Part shown: positions 10,621 to 22,157 of the stretch, one piece after another
How positions within the stretch are numbered: position 1 is the stretch's first letter
Layout of the letters: every line of letters starts with the position of its first letter
DNA from: Sanghuangporus weigelae
Taxonomy: Eukaryota > Basidiomycota > Agaricomycetes > Hymenochaetales > Hymenochaetaceae
Length of the DNA stretch: 64,000 nt
Assembly (NCBI GenBank): GCA_033182465.1
Contig: CP137327.1
Location: 868,001-932,000, forward strand
Direction: 5' to 3'
The notes under the pieces: model-generated
Database searches by the model: none
What the model was told of the DNA's origin: nothing
Seen by the model: only the letters and a program-made list of their open reading frames with translations
Position numbers and translations under genes: made by a program

Positions 10621-13014
10621 ATGACCGAGGTCTTCCATGGTCATTCTGTAACCACACTCTCCCTGCTTCGTTCCATCATGACCTCTGAACAGCGAATGAA
10701 CCATGAAGTTGCTCTAGATGCGATACTTGCTAATTACAGGCAGCTCGATATCACAGAAGACGTAGAGTACGATACTCCGAAGTGGCCTGTTGCTTGCGGA
10801 GCCTTTGGAGAAATTTACAACAGGCGTTATACACGCTCAGACGGCTCCGATACTGTTGTAGCTATCAAATGCTTGACGGTTTACGCGGATGGCAAGAGGG
10901 ACACAGCGAAGGTAGCGGAGGCATACAATGTAAAACTTCGTCGTTCTCAAACTGTTTACAGATATTCAAACGCGAGATTAATGCCTGGAACCTACTACAA
11001 CATGCCAATGTCCTACCGTTGCTAAGTTACGTTCTTGAGAATAATGACGACGGATCGCTCAAAGTTCCTTCCCTCGTCTCCGAATGGATGGACAATGGAT
11101 GCATTCCAGATTACACGAGAAAGCAAAGTTTGCCTTCCGGTTTATTCGGATTGGTATGCTTTCGTATGACTTTACTTCTTCAGCTCACGGGTTCTGCATA
11201 GGCATAGATATGGTGTGAGGCCTGAAACATCTCCATGAAAAGAACGTCGCACACGCCGACTTCAAATCAGTGAGCCATTAGTAGATATATTTGCGTCAGA
11301 CGACTCACTACACTAAAGGCAAATGTCCTAGTCTCTCGAGCCGGTAGGGCAGTCATCTGCGACTTTGGAGCTGTGCATGTCTCTTGTGGTAGCGAATCAA
11401 GTCATCCATCAAGCAATGCCTCTGATCCTCGAGGTACTTCTAGATGGCTAGCGTACGAGCTCCTCGTTCCTGGCGGGAAGAATATGAAAGTAACAAAGGC
11501 TTTTGATACATGGGCATTCGGAATGACACTTTACGTAGGCTTTTTCCTCCACTAGCATGACGACAATCACATTTATTCGTGTCTCTTAGGAGATTCTGAC
11601 GAATGACTATCCGTATGCTGGTACGCTACTCGGTGCACAAGTCTTGATTTCCATTATGAATTTCAACCTTCCCGAGCCGACTGTTTCCGAAGCAACGACA
11701 GGCATCTTTGGGATATCAGCGTAGCTTGAAGGAAAATGGTTCCGGAAGAACGACCCTCTATGGCTAGTATCTGCCGCATGATCGAGTCCCTCAGTATGTT
11801 TTCTGGCTCTTTGCTCGAGGCTTACGACCAAGACATCGAGCATCCTTCACTTTCCAAGTCAGAACTGTCATCGCTATCGGAACACTTCCAGGCAGAACTC
11901 TTGCGTCGGTCTTTCAAGGTGTACGAAATACAGCTGGATTCTCAAGCATGCAAAAGTGATGATATTAGTAATTACTTTGTCGGCTATTACAGAGGAACTC
12001 GAATTCTTGTTGATAGAGTCAAACGTTCTCCGAAGCATTGGCAATCCTTTCAGGTACGCTTTCCTGCCTCAGAATTTATGACCTTTGGGAGTTGATAGTA
12101 CATTGTTTAAAAGCCGATCTTGTCAAACAAGATCTAAATTCTACTTACAGTACAGAAGCATGTGAACGTGCAGACGTTATTGGGTTACACGCATCATCCC
12201 AATCAATGTTCATTGGCCTTCGTATTCAACTACCACGGGAACACAGACATATCGATATATGCGAAGGGGCATGAACATTGCGATCTTTAAGACTTGGATT
12301 GTCTACTTGAAAAAAAAAACCGTCGATTACATTAATGACAATCAATAGGCCTCGGATGTTGCTCGAGGGTTGGCTCATATTCATGGTCATAACATTGTTC
12401 ATGCAGATATCAGAGCAGTGTGTGGTTTCTACTCCGCTTTTCCGTGCAGGACCGTGAACGACGTTTCGCTATCGGTCTAATATTCTTGTCAATAGCAGTG
12501 ATCAGCCAGTAATATGTGGATTCATGTCTGCTCATATACTGCCATGCAATGTGAATGAACGAGAAACTTGAGGGTGCCTGCGATGGTTGCTGCCCGAAGT
12601 GATAAATCCGACTAACGGGAATTCTAAATTTATAGCAAAAGAACGAGATGTCTGGGCATTCGGTATGACAGCACATGTATGTTGGTTCTTTAATTTTATC
12701 ATTCGAAAATGGCTTATCTTTGATTGGCATGGAAGGAATTATTATCTGGTAATATCCTTTACGCCGAGCTGAAATACAATCCTCAAGTAGTTCTTGCTCT
12801 TGGTCATGGACAGCTTCCAGCTTGCCCTTCAACATTCAGTGGCTGGCCCGGAAATAAGAAATTCCTATGGACCGTATGCCTTGTTTGTTGGGATATGGAA
12901 CCAGCGCTACAACCTACCATGAGGGACTCGGAGCTCATCGGTACTTTAGAAGTTATCATGAGAGACTATAGCTCCTCAGTAGACCACCAGCTCCACGAGC
13001 AACGCGCGTTCTGA
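10621..13014 (+). pseudogene. Decayed tandem protein kinase gene (two TKL-like kinase domains)
   Basis: Two kinase-like domains lie head to tail. Domain 1 has a glycine-rich loop (CGAFGEIY), a VAIK lysine, FKREI, SEWMDNG as hinge, HADFKSANVLV in place of HRDLK, CDFGA, a P+1/APE-like stretch (RWLAYEL), DTWAFGM and the C-lobe end PEERPSM. Domain 2 has an N-lobe trace (KHVNVQTLLGYTHHPN), GLAHIHGHNIVHADIRA, then SNILVNSSDQPVICGF where DFG should be, LRWLLPEVI and DVWAFGM. The frame is interrupted: TGA just before GLKHLH (about 11216), TGA before the ERPSM block (about 11735), a stop or shift before domain 2 (about 12290), and TGA before LRWLLPEV (about 12575). Canonical splice sites do not remove these. 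Neighbouring genes are clean, so decay is more likely than poor sequence. A transcribed fragment cannot be excluded. Confidence 0.62.
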
Positions 13015-13407
13015 ACAATGTAACCATATCTGAAACAGGTATATTATAGGTATAGGACTCTGGAGTGACTTATGTATACTGATTATTTTCTATGCAGTAT
13101 CTACGCATCAGACACAACGAAATTCAGTACTTTGTCGCTTTCCACTTGAATTCGTGCAAGTATTTGCTTGCTTGCATTTCTGTGTTTGAATGATACAATG
13201 GCAGTCCCTTCTTCCGGAACCAGAGTTGCATAAAGTAAATGCAGCGATAGTATCTGATTCGACAGTCGCAGTCGACAAGTTGCGAGACCGTGCGGACTAT
13301 TCGTGGCAGGCCACAGTACCGTCACAAGTGATGCTCTTATGTAAAGTTCCTTCTCAGCCTCAAAGCCGACTAAGAAGCCACTTTGGCTACTTGTCCTTTG
13401 CGCAATC
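13015..13407. other. Spacer between kinase relic and F-box-family copy
   Basis: There is no recognisable feature. An open frame across 13190-13576 is the wrong frame of the next gene's first exon. Confidence 0.45.
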
Positions 13408-13805
13408 ATGCCAAAAGCAAGCAATTTTCCCGTACTGCATCATTTCATTGTACTCGTGGAAGCGGAAAGCGATAGTACACAGAGTCATGGTGCATCGAGC
13501 CCGTCCAACGCTTTCAGACTCACACATGGGTAAGCAGAAGCGACTTTCTTGCGTATTGTTTTTGTCTATTGACTGATTTATTGCACCCATTCAGCTCTTA
13601 TTTGTCGATGCTGATAAAGGAACATCATGAAGGCCCCATGGAAGCTCTCAAGTCTATCAGAACCCTTCATAATGCTGCTCACGAATTAGCGGGTGTCTTG
13701 GAGGAAGGCTTTGAGAGCTCGCGGCAAGAATTGATTCCTGGAATCTACGCACGCCATTTCCTTGTAAACTCACTGATGCTTCCCACGTACCCTTCCAGGT
13801 ATTGA
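13408..13805 (+). CDS. Truncated paralogue of the neighbouring F-box gene
   Basis: Two exons (13408-13529 and 13595-13805) encode 110 residues. Exon 1 is 122 bases, exactly as in the full-length gene at 14537, with the same phase and splice position; the peptides align along their whole length (for example NAFRLTHG against DAFRLTDG). Exon 2 starts SYLSMLIKEHHE and keeps LKSIRTLHNAA...LAGVLEEG...QELIPGI, matching the neighbour. It then departs and stops before the F-box. A possible extra 37-base intron (13763-13799) would reach RSLSVPNEMV, a faint match to the F-box start QSLPLEIMV, but no leucine-rich tail follows. It is either a small truncated protein without F-box or a pseudogene from a tandem duplication. 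Confidence 0.6.
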
Positions 13806-14536
13806 CATTAAGGAGTTTGTCAGTACCGAACGAAATGGTGAATCTAAGCTCTCCCTCTCTCCAGTGTGCAAAAAATGTCGAGTCAGAGATGGAATGCTGT
13901 GTGTGTAATATGTACATCTTGCCATCTTGTTTTTTTGCACTTCTGTGGGAGTTACTTATACACTTATACCATATGTATATACAGAGAAGTCTCCAGGAGA
14001 TTACATCAATGATAATACCAATCGGGTTTATTGCTTCATCTTGGCATGTATCCGAAAAAAAGAGTGGGACCTTGTGAAATCTTAAACTAGGTGAAAGGAA
14101 GTTACTGTAGTTAGATAATCGGACACACTGCAGAAACCTACTGAGAGCAACAAATATCAGAAATTAATCAAACAGTTTGCCTAAAGTTAATGCACTGGAG
14201 AATTGTCCCGATCAGAGAAGAGAAAAGATGGAAATTGAAACAGACAAAGATGCATAAATGTGAGTCGTGAGATCCATAGGACGCCAGTTCGATACGATAT
14301 TAAAGGTCCAAGTGGAAACTCATCGCTCAGATGAAAGCATGTTTCCGACAAGACGAGATTGCTGATACTCGCCAAAATTTGAAATATGAGCGTGAGGCTT
14401 GAGCACCTCAGAACCGAAACACGAACCGTCACAGCACACTGTCACGGCACGCCTTTACTTCTCTTGCATAAACGTACCGGTACCGTTGTCGACGCGAAGA
14501 AAAAACAACTTTCACCACTTTGCCGTTGAGCTAGCC
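13806..14536. other. Spacer between the truncated and full F-box genes
   Basis: It may contain degraded remains of the rest of the first copy. The frame 13802-14077 starts with a faint F-box-like stretch and then loses similarity. No other feature was seen. Confidence 0.45.
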
Positions 14537-16210
14537 ATGCAAACGTCGTCCAAATTTTCTATGCTTCAGAGCTTCATTGCAATCGCAGAAATGGTGAATG
14601 ATGGTACGAATCCCCACATCACTTCGAGCCTGTCCGATGCTTTCAGACTCACAGATGGGTGAGCACGATGTAACTAGCTTGCATTAAGATGTCCACTGAT
14701 TGATTCATTAAGCTCGTATCTGTCGCTGTTGATGAAGGAACACTGGGAAGACCCCTGCTCAGTTCTCAAGTCCATCAGAGTTCTCCGTAACGCAGCTCGT
14801 GAATTAGCGCAAGTCCTGGAGGAAGGGTTACAGATCGCACAGCAAGAGTTGATTCCCGCGATCCACGGACGGGGTATTCAATCGTTGCCTCTCGAAATCA
14901 TGGTCCGCATACTTCAGTTTGCGTATGAACCTCACGACAAGACATGGAGAAATCTTTTGTTCGTCAACCGTTATTTTCGAGACGTTACATGCCAAGCCTC
15001 CCATCTTTGGACCGCGGTGGACATGGAGTCTAATCCTCGATGTCACTTGGAGAGAAGTGCATCGCGAGGATTATTTGTTCATGCTGATGTGTCCCAGGAC
15101 GATGTGCGATTCGATCGCTGGATTGACGCGCTCAATCCACACGTGGAACGGTGGGAATACTTTCTTGTTGCAACAAACGGAGTTCCCGGTGGAATAGACG
15201 ATTCTCACAGCTTGGAATATCAACGTCTGCAGCTCCTGCGCGATTTCTTCAGGGGTAGGACATTCCCGACTCTTGAAAGTTTGTGTGTGATTTATGAGTC
15301 CGACATGGGGATGGATCTCGAGGCTGATGAGGACTCGGATGAGGACTCGGATGAGATCATAGTTTTTGACAATGAGAGGGACCCAAGCGCCTCGATTCGA
15401 AGTTTCTTTAGCAGTTGGAACATGCCAGCTCTACGCAGCATCTCAGCCCGTGGCTTCATACCTATTTTACCTCAGTCTTGTCTCGTCAACCTCACACGCC
15501 TTAATCTTGAGCTTGGCGACCTCTGGCGTTCGCATTTCCACATTCACAGCCTACGCGACCTTATCGATACCCTTCGAGGCCTTACAGCTCTTGAGTCCAT
15601 GGCCCTCAGTCTATTCTCCCTTCGTGAATTTGTGGAAGACCGCGTACCACCCGTGGAGCTTGCACGTTTGAGATTCCTCTCCGTCGAATCGGAACGGTGC
15701 GAATCAGACGCCCTTGATGCACTGTTCGATGCATTCTCAGCACCGAATATACGAGAACTCTTTTTACGAGGATCTGTCGACAGCAGCGATTTAGAGGACA
15801 CGTTGACGAACATCTTGCTCCCAGATGAAGGGCCCTGCTTCAAACATCTGGAAAAGCTCACTTATTGTGTCACAACTTTTGACGATCGAAATGAGTACGC
15901 TCTGGAGGATCTGTTTCGTCGGATCCCACAAGCAGTGCAGCATCTGACGATTTGTGGATGGATGCAACCCCAGTCGAGTGTGTCTGAGATGTACGACGAT
16001 TTCGACGGCTTCCCTCCGTCCCTTCGTACTTTACGTTTCGTGCACTGCCTTTTCGACACCTTCTACATTCTCAACAGTAGCATTTTTAAACTCGTCAACC
16101 ACCCCAATTTCGAGACGCTGGAGCTGCAGGGCTGTCCGCTCATAAATGCCAAGTTCTTGCGAGAAGTGATGCCCGGCATTGGCAAGAAGCTCACATATAT
16201 ACATGAATGA
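14537..16210 (+). CDS. F-box protein with leucine-rich-like C-terminal region
   Basis: Probable substrate adaptor of an SCF ubiquitin ligase. Two exons (14537-14658, 14713-16210) total 1620 bases, or 539 residues. A helical N-terminal part (LKSIRVLRNAARELAQVLEEG) precedes the F-box near residues 93-140, which reads QSLPLEIMVRILQFAY...WRNLLFVNRYFRDVT...HLWTAV and should bind Skp1. The rest has spaced leucine motifs (LVNLTRLNLELGDL, LRGLTALESMAL, LRFLSVESE, FETLELQGCPL) like irregular leucine-rich repeats. An acidic repeat (DEDSD twice) sits near residue 215. Such genes are greatly expanded in Agaricomycetes and their substrates are unknown. The start was chosen because the truncated neighbour shares the same first exon. 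Confidence 0.82.
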
Positions 16211-17125
16211 CGTTGGCGTATGATATTCCTTTTATCGTCATTTGACTTATCGAGGACAAAGACTCATTAACATGTTTAGAAAGAACCTGCTTCAGCTCGA
16301 TAGATTTTTTCCCATTCACATTGATATGTTGACCCAGCCCATCGTATTCAAGTATATAGTATATCGCATCGTGTAGCATTCATATAAGTGTAAATAGAGA
16401 GCAGGTGCAGCATACGTTACTTTCTCCATTATAATTTACTATCTCCCATTTTCCTAAACACTCTCTTGTATCCGTGTGGATGTTGAATGTAATGGTAAGA
16501 GAAAAGTACATGGGCCAAAAAATCATTCGAAACTCCGAAGATAATTTGATTCTGTTTGTGGGAGCAGATCTACATTGTACATACAATAGATGTACATCGC
16601 TGTCCGAACGCGTTAATGCAATGCCAGCAGGCAAGATATTCAGGTGCACGGGAATATGCTTGGCGTACGTTTTCGTCGTAATTTATTTTCTAATTACAAG
16701 GGCTCACTGCACAGTGCGATTCCTTGGGCGACGAATTTCCTAGCCAACTTGGTTCGTGGTTCGAGACGACTTTTTCTTGCCGCCCGGCATTCATTCAATA
16801 AAAAAATCTCTTTTTACTGTGATAGGGAAGGCGAGATGATTGGACATCCATCCAGCGCATCGCCGGGGATAAAGTCAGGTCTAGTGTCTAGATCTACTTC
16901 ATTCAGTTGCGATGTTTAGATGCTTCACACTGAGTGACCGACACTAGTACTGTAATCCGACTTCCTTCCATTATTTCCCCCCTCAGGGTTGAGAAGAAAC
17001 GAATAGGGAACACTTCCTTCCCTCTACGCATCACAGCGAACAGCATTACAGATGTACAACAGCAAGCAAGTATATCCAACTCCGTGTATATGTACAACAA
17101 TAACCTGCTATGCATGTACGTACGT
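16211..17125. other. Intergenic region left of the MITE
   Basis: No coding exon was recognised. A box-B-like string (GGTTCGAGAC) near 16760 followed by a T-run was examined as a Pol III gene and not accepted. Confidence 0.5.
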
Positions 17126-17133
17126 ATGTGACA
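17126..17133. repeat. Left target-site duplication of the MITE
   Basis: ATGTGACA, identical to 17763-17770 directly after the element's right end. Eight bases is the size made by hAT transposases. Confidence 0.85.
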
Positions 17134-17762
17134 TAGGGCTCCGCGCGTATCGTATACGATACGCGCGTATAATTTTAGGCATATACGCATACGCTCGTAT
17201 AAAATACGAGCGTATATTTGATTTTGAACTGAGATACGGATACGCGCGTATATATACGGCGTATACGGCATATACGGGTCCACACCAACAACACAACATT
17301 CTGACCATTGCACGTCGTGTTTGTGCCTAGAAAATACTTTCATTGCGTTCCTTAAGGTGAGACACCTAATACAAATACTAATTTTTGTGCACAAATGACG
17401 AGGTTCTGCCAGAATTCTGTCAGATAAGGGAGTATGAAATTATGTAATTTTTGCATTATAAGCGAGACAACTCTAAATATTATGCTGGACGTGTACTAGA
17501 GACCGTGACCACACACCCAACAAAGATTTCGGTGAGTTATGTCTAATTTCGAAGCAAAGAGGCAAATTTCTCATTCAAGTGCGAGATTTCTTACTGTTTT
17601 CAGGCCCAAAAATATACGCACGTATACGCCGTATACGCCAAAATTTCCAAAATATTATACGCATACGGGCGTATAATCCAGTTGCTTGAGCTGATACGCA
17701 TACGCGCGTATAGCGTATACGCCGTATCGTATACGCTATATACGATACGCTGCGGAGCCCTA
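17134..17762. mobile_element. Non-autonomous hAT-like element (MITE), 629 bp
   Basis: The element starts TAGGGCTCCGC and ends GCGGAGCCCTA, a perfect 11-bp terminal inverted repeat that continues imperfectly as GCGTATCGTATA. It is flanked by a perfect 8-bp target duplication, ATGTGACA. Short TIRs beginning with a T/CAGGG-like string plus an 8-bp duplication are the hallmark of the hAT superfamily. It has no transposase frame. The outer 160 bp on the left and 160 bp on the right are packed with TACG-type palindromes, including a 26-bp perfect palindrome at 17142-17167 and a hairpin near 17189-17211. The middle (about 17300-17590) is ordinary AT-rich DNA. The subterminal repeats resemble the arrays that hAT transposases bind. 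The perfect duplication suggests a fairly recent insertion. The autonomous partner must be elsewhere in the genome. Confidence 0.85.
17142..17167. repeat. 26-bp perfect palindrome inside the left arm of the MITE
   Basis: The sequence reads the same on both strands across 17142-17167, centred between 17154 and 17155. It begins right after the terminal repeat. A related but imperfect copy lies at the other end, about 17700-17752. Confidence 0.85.
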
Positions 17763-18491
17763 ATGTGACATGCCCAAATCAGTACTAGTCGTCAATGTCA
17801 GGCAGAGAAACAGAAAGACGGAAAGAACCAACATGATATCAGGAACAGTGGCAAACAGAGGGAGAAAAGCGAGCAAAAAAGGATAAAGGTTCAGGCGGGG
17901 AGGGAGAAAGAAATGCATTGTATAATTGTATTGCAACTGCAACTACCGTAGTAATATGTATGTGTGTGTAATGTCCATGCATGTGTAGAACGTGTAGCTA
18001 TATGTACAGATATATGCGTGTATGTGTGGAGAACTCGAAGATGGGGAGAACGAAAGATGGAAAAGACCTGGAGCGTGACAAACGGATAAGGAATAAGAGG
18101 AGAAAGAGAACACGAATTATTACTGAAGGGAAGCAACAAGGTGTGAATGAGGAAAAACAAGGCTGATGCGAAAAAGCAAATGTTTCGGTTGGATGTTCGC
18201 ATGTGCGCTGCAGAGAGAGAGAGAGGGATGCGCCGAAGCATATCCAAATCTCTCTGGAGGACGACGCGCTGTGGCATATATACGAACGACGAAGAAAAAA
18301 GAGATGCAAAAGGCGTGCTAAAGAAGCTATATAGGAGAAAGGGGACGGAATAAAAGAAAATCCAAATGAAATAAAGATCGGAAATCAATCAAAACAAACG
18401 ACCGATTCAAAGACAAGGCACTGGAGAAGCCCAAAGTGAGAATTACAGAGAAAAAGGTAGGAAGAAGATGATAAAACAGAGCGAATGGAGT
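17763..18491. other. Right duplication of the MITE and intergenic DNA
   Basis: Bases 17763-17770 are the right 8-bp target duplication. The remainder lies beyond the 3' end of the BTB gene and is purine-rich on the plus strand. Open frames here look like compositional artefacts. Confidence 0.55.
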
Positions 18492-21400
18492 TTAGGTGGG
18501 TTTATGTGTGACGATTCCATACAACGCGGTATTGTCATCAGGTAGCTGAAGCATAAACATCCTCGGAATCGCCGCACACAACCAATCAAGCCTCCAAAGC
18601 GCTAGACGTCTATTCTCCTCCCAGCAACTCGCACACACTTCGTTCGTCATCCCAACCAAACTGGCCTTCCCCTTTTCTCCGTCACTTACATTCTCATTCG
18701 CGCTTGTACCATCAGCAGCGGCAACAGCGATGCCCTCCGTCTTCGGCACAGCACAACCATTGTCGAAAGTAAAAATCCGTCCCACACCAGGTTCGCTCAC
18801 CCTCGGAAGGGCCGCGAGGCGATATAGCTCCCTCGCAAGCCACGTCCTCCATGGTCTCTTCCCATCCGGAACGAGTCGACTCCGCCAGAGTGATTCAAGT
18901 GCGCTTCGGCATCCGCTCGTACTTGGGTGGCAGAACGTGAAGTTCGGTCGGGGCGTAGCCGTTGTTACATATGAACCATCGGGCGCAGCAGAGGGTGGGA
19001 ATTGGGAGGATGGAAAGCCAGGGGGAAATGGATTTGAGGCAGACAAAGATGTAGATGAGAATGAGGAAAAGGAGGAGAATGACTGAGGGGCAGGTCGACT
19101 ATACCCCATCCCATCAGGAACCAACGTCATCTCTGTCGTACCCGATACATTCGACAGAGCTGGGGACGGCATACCCGACATCAAACCACTCCCACTCGCA
19201 CCCACCCCTCCATTGCCGGCCTCATGTAAAGATGGTATCTTCAGAGCAGGCGAAGACGATGGGGCGGGTGGGTACATCCCACCGTGTCCATGCCCAAGAT
19301 ATATCTCGCTCTTGCCCTGTTCGTTACCGACACCAGACAAGGCGTCGCATGAGTCCTCGTCCCACATACTCTTTCCGACAACAAGAGGTTTCGCAATAAT
19401 CTCCACAAGGATATCTTGCAGTGCCTCACGACCCATAACCAATCTCCTCAGATCCAACGGGTCAAGCAACGCATGTGCACGCCCACCATCTGTCCCACCT
19501 AGCTCAAGCCCTACTGCTGCTCCCGTCGCATGGCTTGGACTAAAGACCGGATTTATCAGAGAGCCAGCAATGCGGGAGGTAGCAAAGCTCAGTTTGGTGC
19601 TCGACATCGAAATTGAGTGCGAAGTAACCACCATAGCACTGACTGATTTCGCACTAGGGGCGTGCACAGGGACGGGTCTCCAGCGTTGTATGGCGAGTGC
19701 GTAGAACGCAGCCGGTAAGATATCCGGTACGTCACACGACCTCGCAAGCGCAATAGCATCTACACCAAAAGATTACGTGTAAGTAACTCTCGCTCAACCA
19801 ACAATCAACTCAGCACACCACCCATGAAGACAAACCAGATGCAAGAGACGCGTACGCGGAGGACAAAGAATACAGGCGAAAGGTAGTGGAAAGTGGTCCG
19901 AGACACTCACCAGCAGCGTGGGGCAGCGCAACGGGCGACATCCTCTCTACTTGAACAGGCCAAGTCGTCCGTAGCTGCGTTAACGCCCATTCTCGCAACG
20001 TGCACATACCATACCGCGTCGACATCCGTAGAGCACGAGCAAGGACATCAAATACAATCGGGCGAACTTGGAAGCTCCTAACGACCTCGTAAGAAAACAA
20101 CGTTAACATAATATGCAACGTGAGTCAAGTAGAAAATCAGGAAAGGACAGGTAGAAAAGAGGAATTCTCAGTTTGTTTGACGCTTCAAGAAACGAGAACC
20201 AAAGTCGACGTACAAAGGTTCATAAATTGCCTCGAGCGTGACCAACCAATCCTTCGGCGAGTCTCCTTCCAAACGAATCGCAGGACATCCGCCAACAACC
20301 TCGTAGTCATACTCTCCTTCATCACATCCATGACCCTTCACCTGCGCGTTCCCAATACTATGATAAAAAGGCTCGCACACGAGTCTATTTCTCCGACAGC
20401 CATTCAGACGTGCAGCAAGCTCATTCGCCGCGCGTACGCTGTCTTCTTTGTTAGGGTTCTCGGAAAGCTTGGTGGACAGGAGAGAGGCAAAGGCTTTAGA
20501 TGCAAGAGCCAGGCGGGCAGCGTGTATTCGGAAGGGCACAGGTCCTGCGGGTGCCACCTCTTGGCCGACGTGCTGGACATCCGAAATCCAGCTCAAACAC
20601 GTCGATGGCGCGAAGGGATCTGTACTCTGCGTAAAGTTTGGTGAAACGACGGGATTGGGGGGAGGAGAGACAAGCAGGACTAGATCACCATCCTCGAACC
20701 AGAACTGTTGAGGACCAGACCCGAGAACAAAACCATTATTAGGAGAGAAAGAGCACGAAGCAGCAGGAGGTGGTGTACCAACACAAGAACCAGAACCGCT
20801 GCCATGATTTAAGGGAGGTGGAGTCTTCGGGAACGACGAACCCGAAGCCAGTGTCGAACATGAGCTTGTAGATTGAAAACGCGTAGGAGGCGGAGGACGC
20901 GTAAACGGTGGTAAGTGAGACGGAGAGCGCGAGGACGAGACAGACATGCATGGAGAGGACCCGGTAAGCAGATTTTGGCTGCCTGGCTCCGATTCTCGCT
21001 CACGTTCGCGTATAGGGGTTCGCGTACGCGGAGGCAATTGCTCAATATCTTTCCGATCCAGCGACGCGTCGTCTCCAAAGCTGTCGCGCGACTCCAGTAT
21101 CGGCAAACCCTGCGTGTCTTCGCCATTCATACCTAAATTATTCTCGTCGATGCGCGCCTTCTTCATCGGGCGTGGATGCATTGCAGGAGAGTGAGAATCA
21201 GCCTGAGGTGTACGCACCCCGAAACCTCGCGTATCGCACCGTTCGTCCGGACTTGGCACCCTGTGTCGCTTTAGGTTCCCACCCGCACTAATAACGTTCG
21301 GACAACCGCAAGCACCCTCGATTTCGTTCACGTTCACAACTGGAGCATCACTAGCATCACAAGCAACATCTCCGTCCGATGCCGATCTGAGTTCAAATTC

Positions 21401-21841
21401 AGAAGCAGGACTAGACCTGGAGTCAATAGATACACTCGAAACAGAGTCATTGGGCGTCGCGCGGTGCGGGCGTGGAGGGACTGCAGCAGTGGTAGTGCAT
21501 GTTGTATTCGCAAGGGATTGACGGGGGCCATTAAGAGAAGAAGCCTTCGAATCCGGAGTGAAAGCGGGAGAAACGGAGAATGAATCACGATTTGGCAAAG
21601 GGCCGTTCTGTGAGAGAGGAAGGGGTGGCACGGTTGATGGGATTGATGAAAGGCGGTGGTGGTGGTGGTGGTGGTGATGATGGTCGAGACCGTCCATGAT
21701 TGCGTTCGTCGTCGAAAGGACAGCGTCCTTGTCCTTGGGATTCACAAGCGAGTCTGAGATGACGAGAGCGCCGGAATCGGTGTCGATGAGCGGGAGGGCC
21801 TGCATCTCTTCTGGCGAGCTGGGCATTTCCACCGCAGTCAA
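18492..21841 (-). CDS. Large BTB/POZ-domain protein
   Basis: Three exons (21841-20214, 20077-19911, 19759-18492) total 3063 bases, or 1020 residues. The first 350 residues are low-complexity, with many S/P/T and a run of nine histidines near residues 54-62. A BTB fold follows: QFWFEDGDLVLLV near 380, FRIHAARLALASKAFASLL near 435-455, then CPAIRLEGDSPKDWLVTLEAIYEPL near 520-545 and continuing over the intron into FQVRPIVFDVLARALRMSTRYGM and REWAL. The spacing FEDGD-HxxxLA-xS..F..LxL.D...D...LL..IY matches the BTB proteins abundant in Agaricomycetes. A cysteine-containing tail (CASCWEENRRLALWRLDWLC) ends the protein. Members dimerise and may serve as Cullin-3 adaptors or transcription co-regulators; which applies here is unknown. 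Confidence 0.8.
21655..21678. repeat. Trinucleotide repeat encoding polyhistidine
   Basis: Repeated GGT on the plus strand is read as CAC on the minus strand and gives most of the nine-histidine run in the BTB protein. Confidence 0.8.
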
Positions 21842-22157
21842 TTCAGATTGAAAGAGATGAAGTTGACTGTAAATATAGCTAGCTTTGCACGCGCGTGCTG
21901 CACGACGTCGAGTGAGTGTTATCGGCTCGTCGCTGCCGTCGCCGCCGTTGTCGTCGCTGTCGTCGCTGCCACTGTTACCGACGACGATGGTGGTGGTGGA
22001 AGAAAGAGGAGATGAGGATGGATAGACCTGGCCCTGGGTGAGTGGGATGACGTTCGAGGGTCACTACATTTCCGAAGTCTAGGCTCGTCTGGCCCAGACT
22101 CACTTTCCGGGGATTACTTAATATTTACTAAATCCCAAATCAACTATTGACTAAGCA
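21842..22157. other. Promoter-proximal region of the BTB gene and 3' end of SRP9
   Basis: Contains a GTCGTCGCTGCC-like imperfect trinucleotide repeat (about 21925-21985) upstream of the BTB start. No coding exon was recognised. Confidence 0.5.

Noticed and set aside
13190-13576. 128-codon plus-strand frame
   Set aside because: It overlaps the first exon of the truncated F-box copy in another frame; the homologous frame is the real one.
16750-16800. GGTTCGAGAC followed by a T-run as a Pol III transcript or SINE
   Set aside because: No matching A box at the right distance and no foldable cloverleaf was found.
16903-17394. 163-codon minus-strand frame over the MITE
   Set aside because: It is produced by the TACG repeat composition and has no transposase motif.
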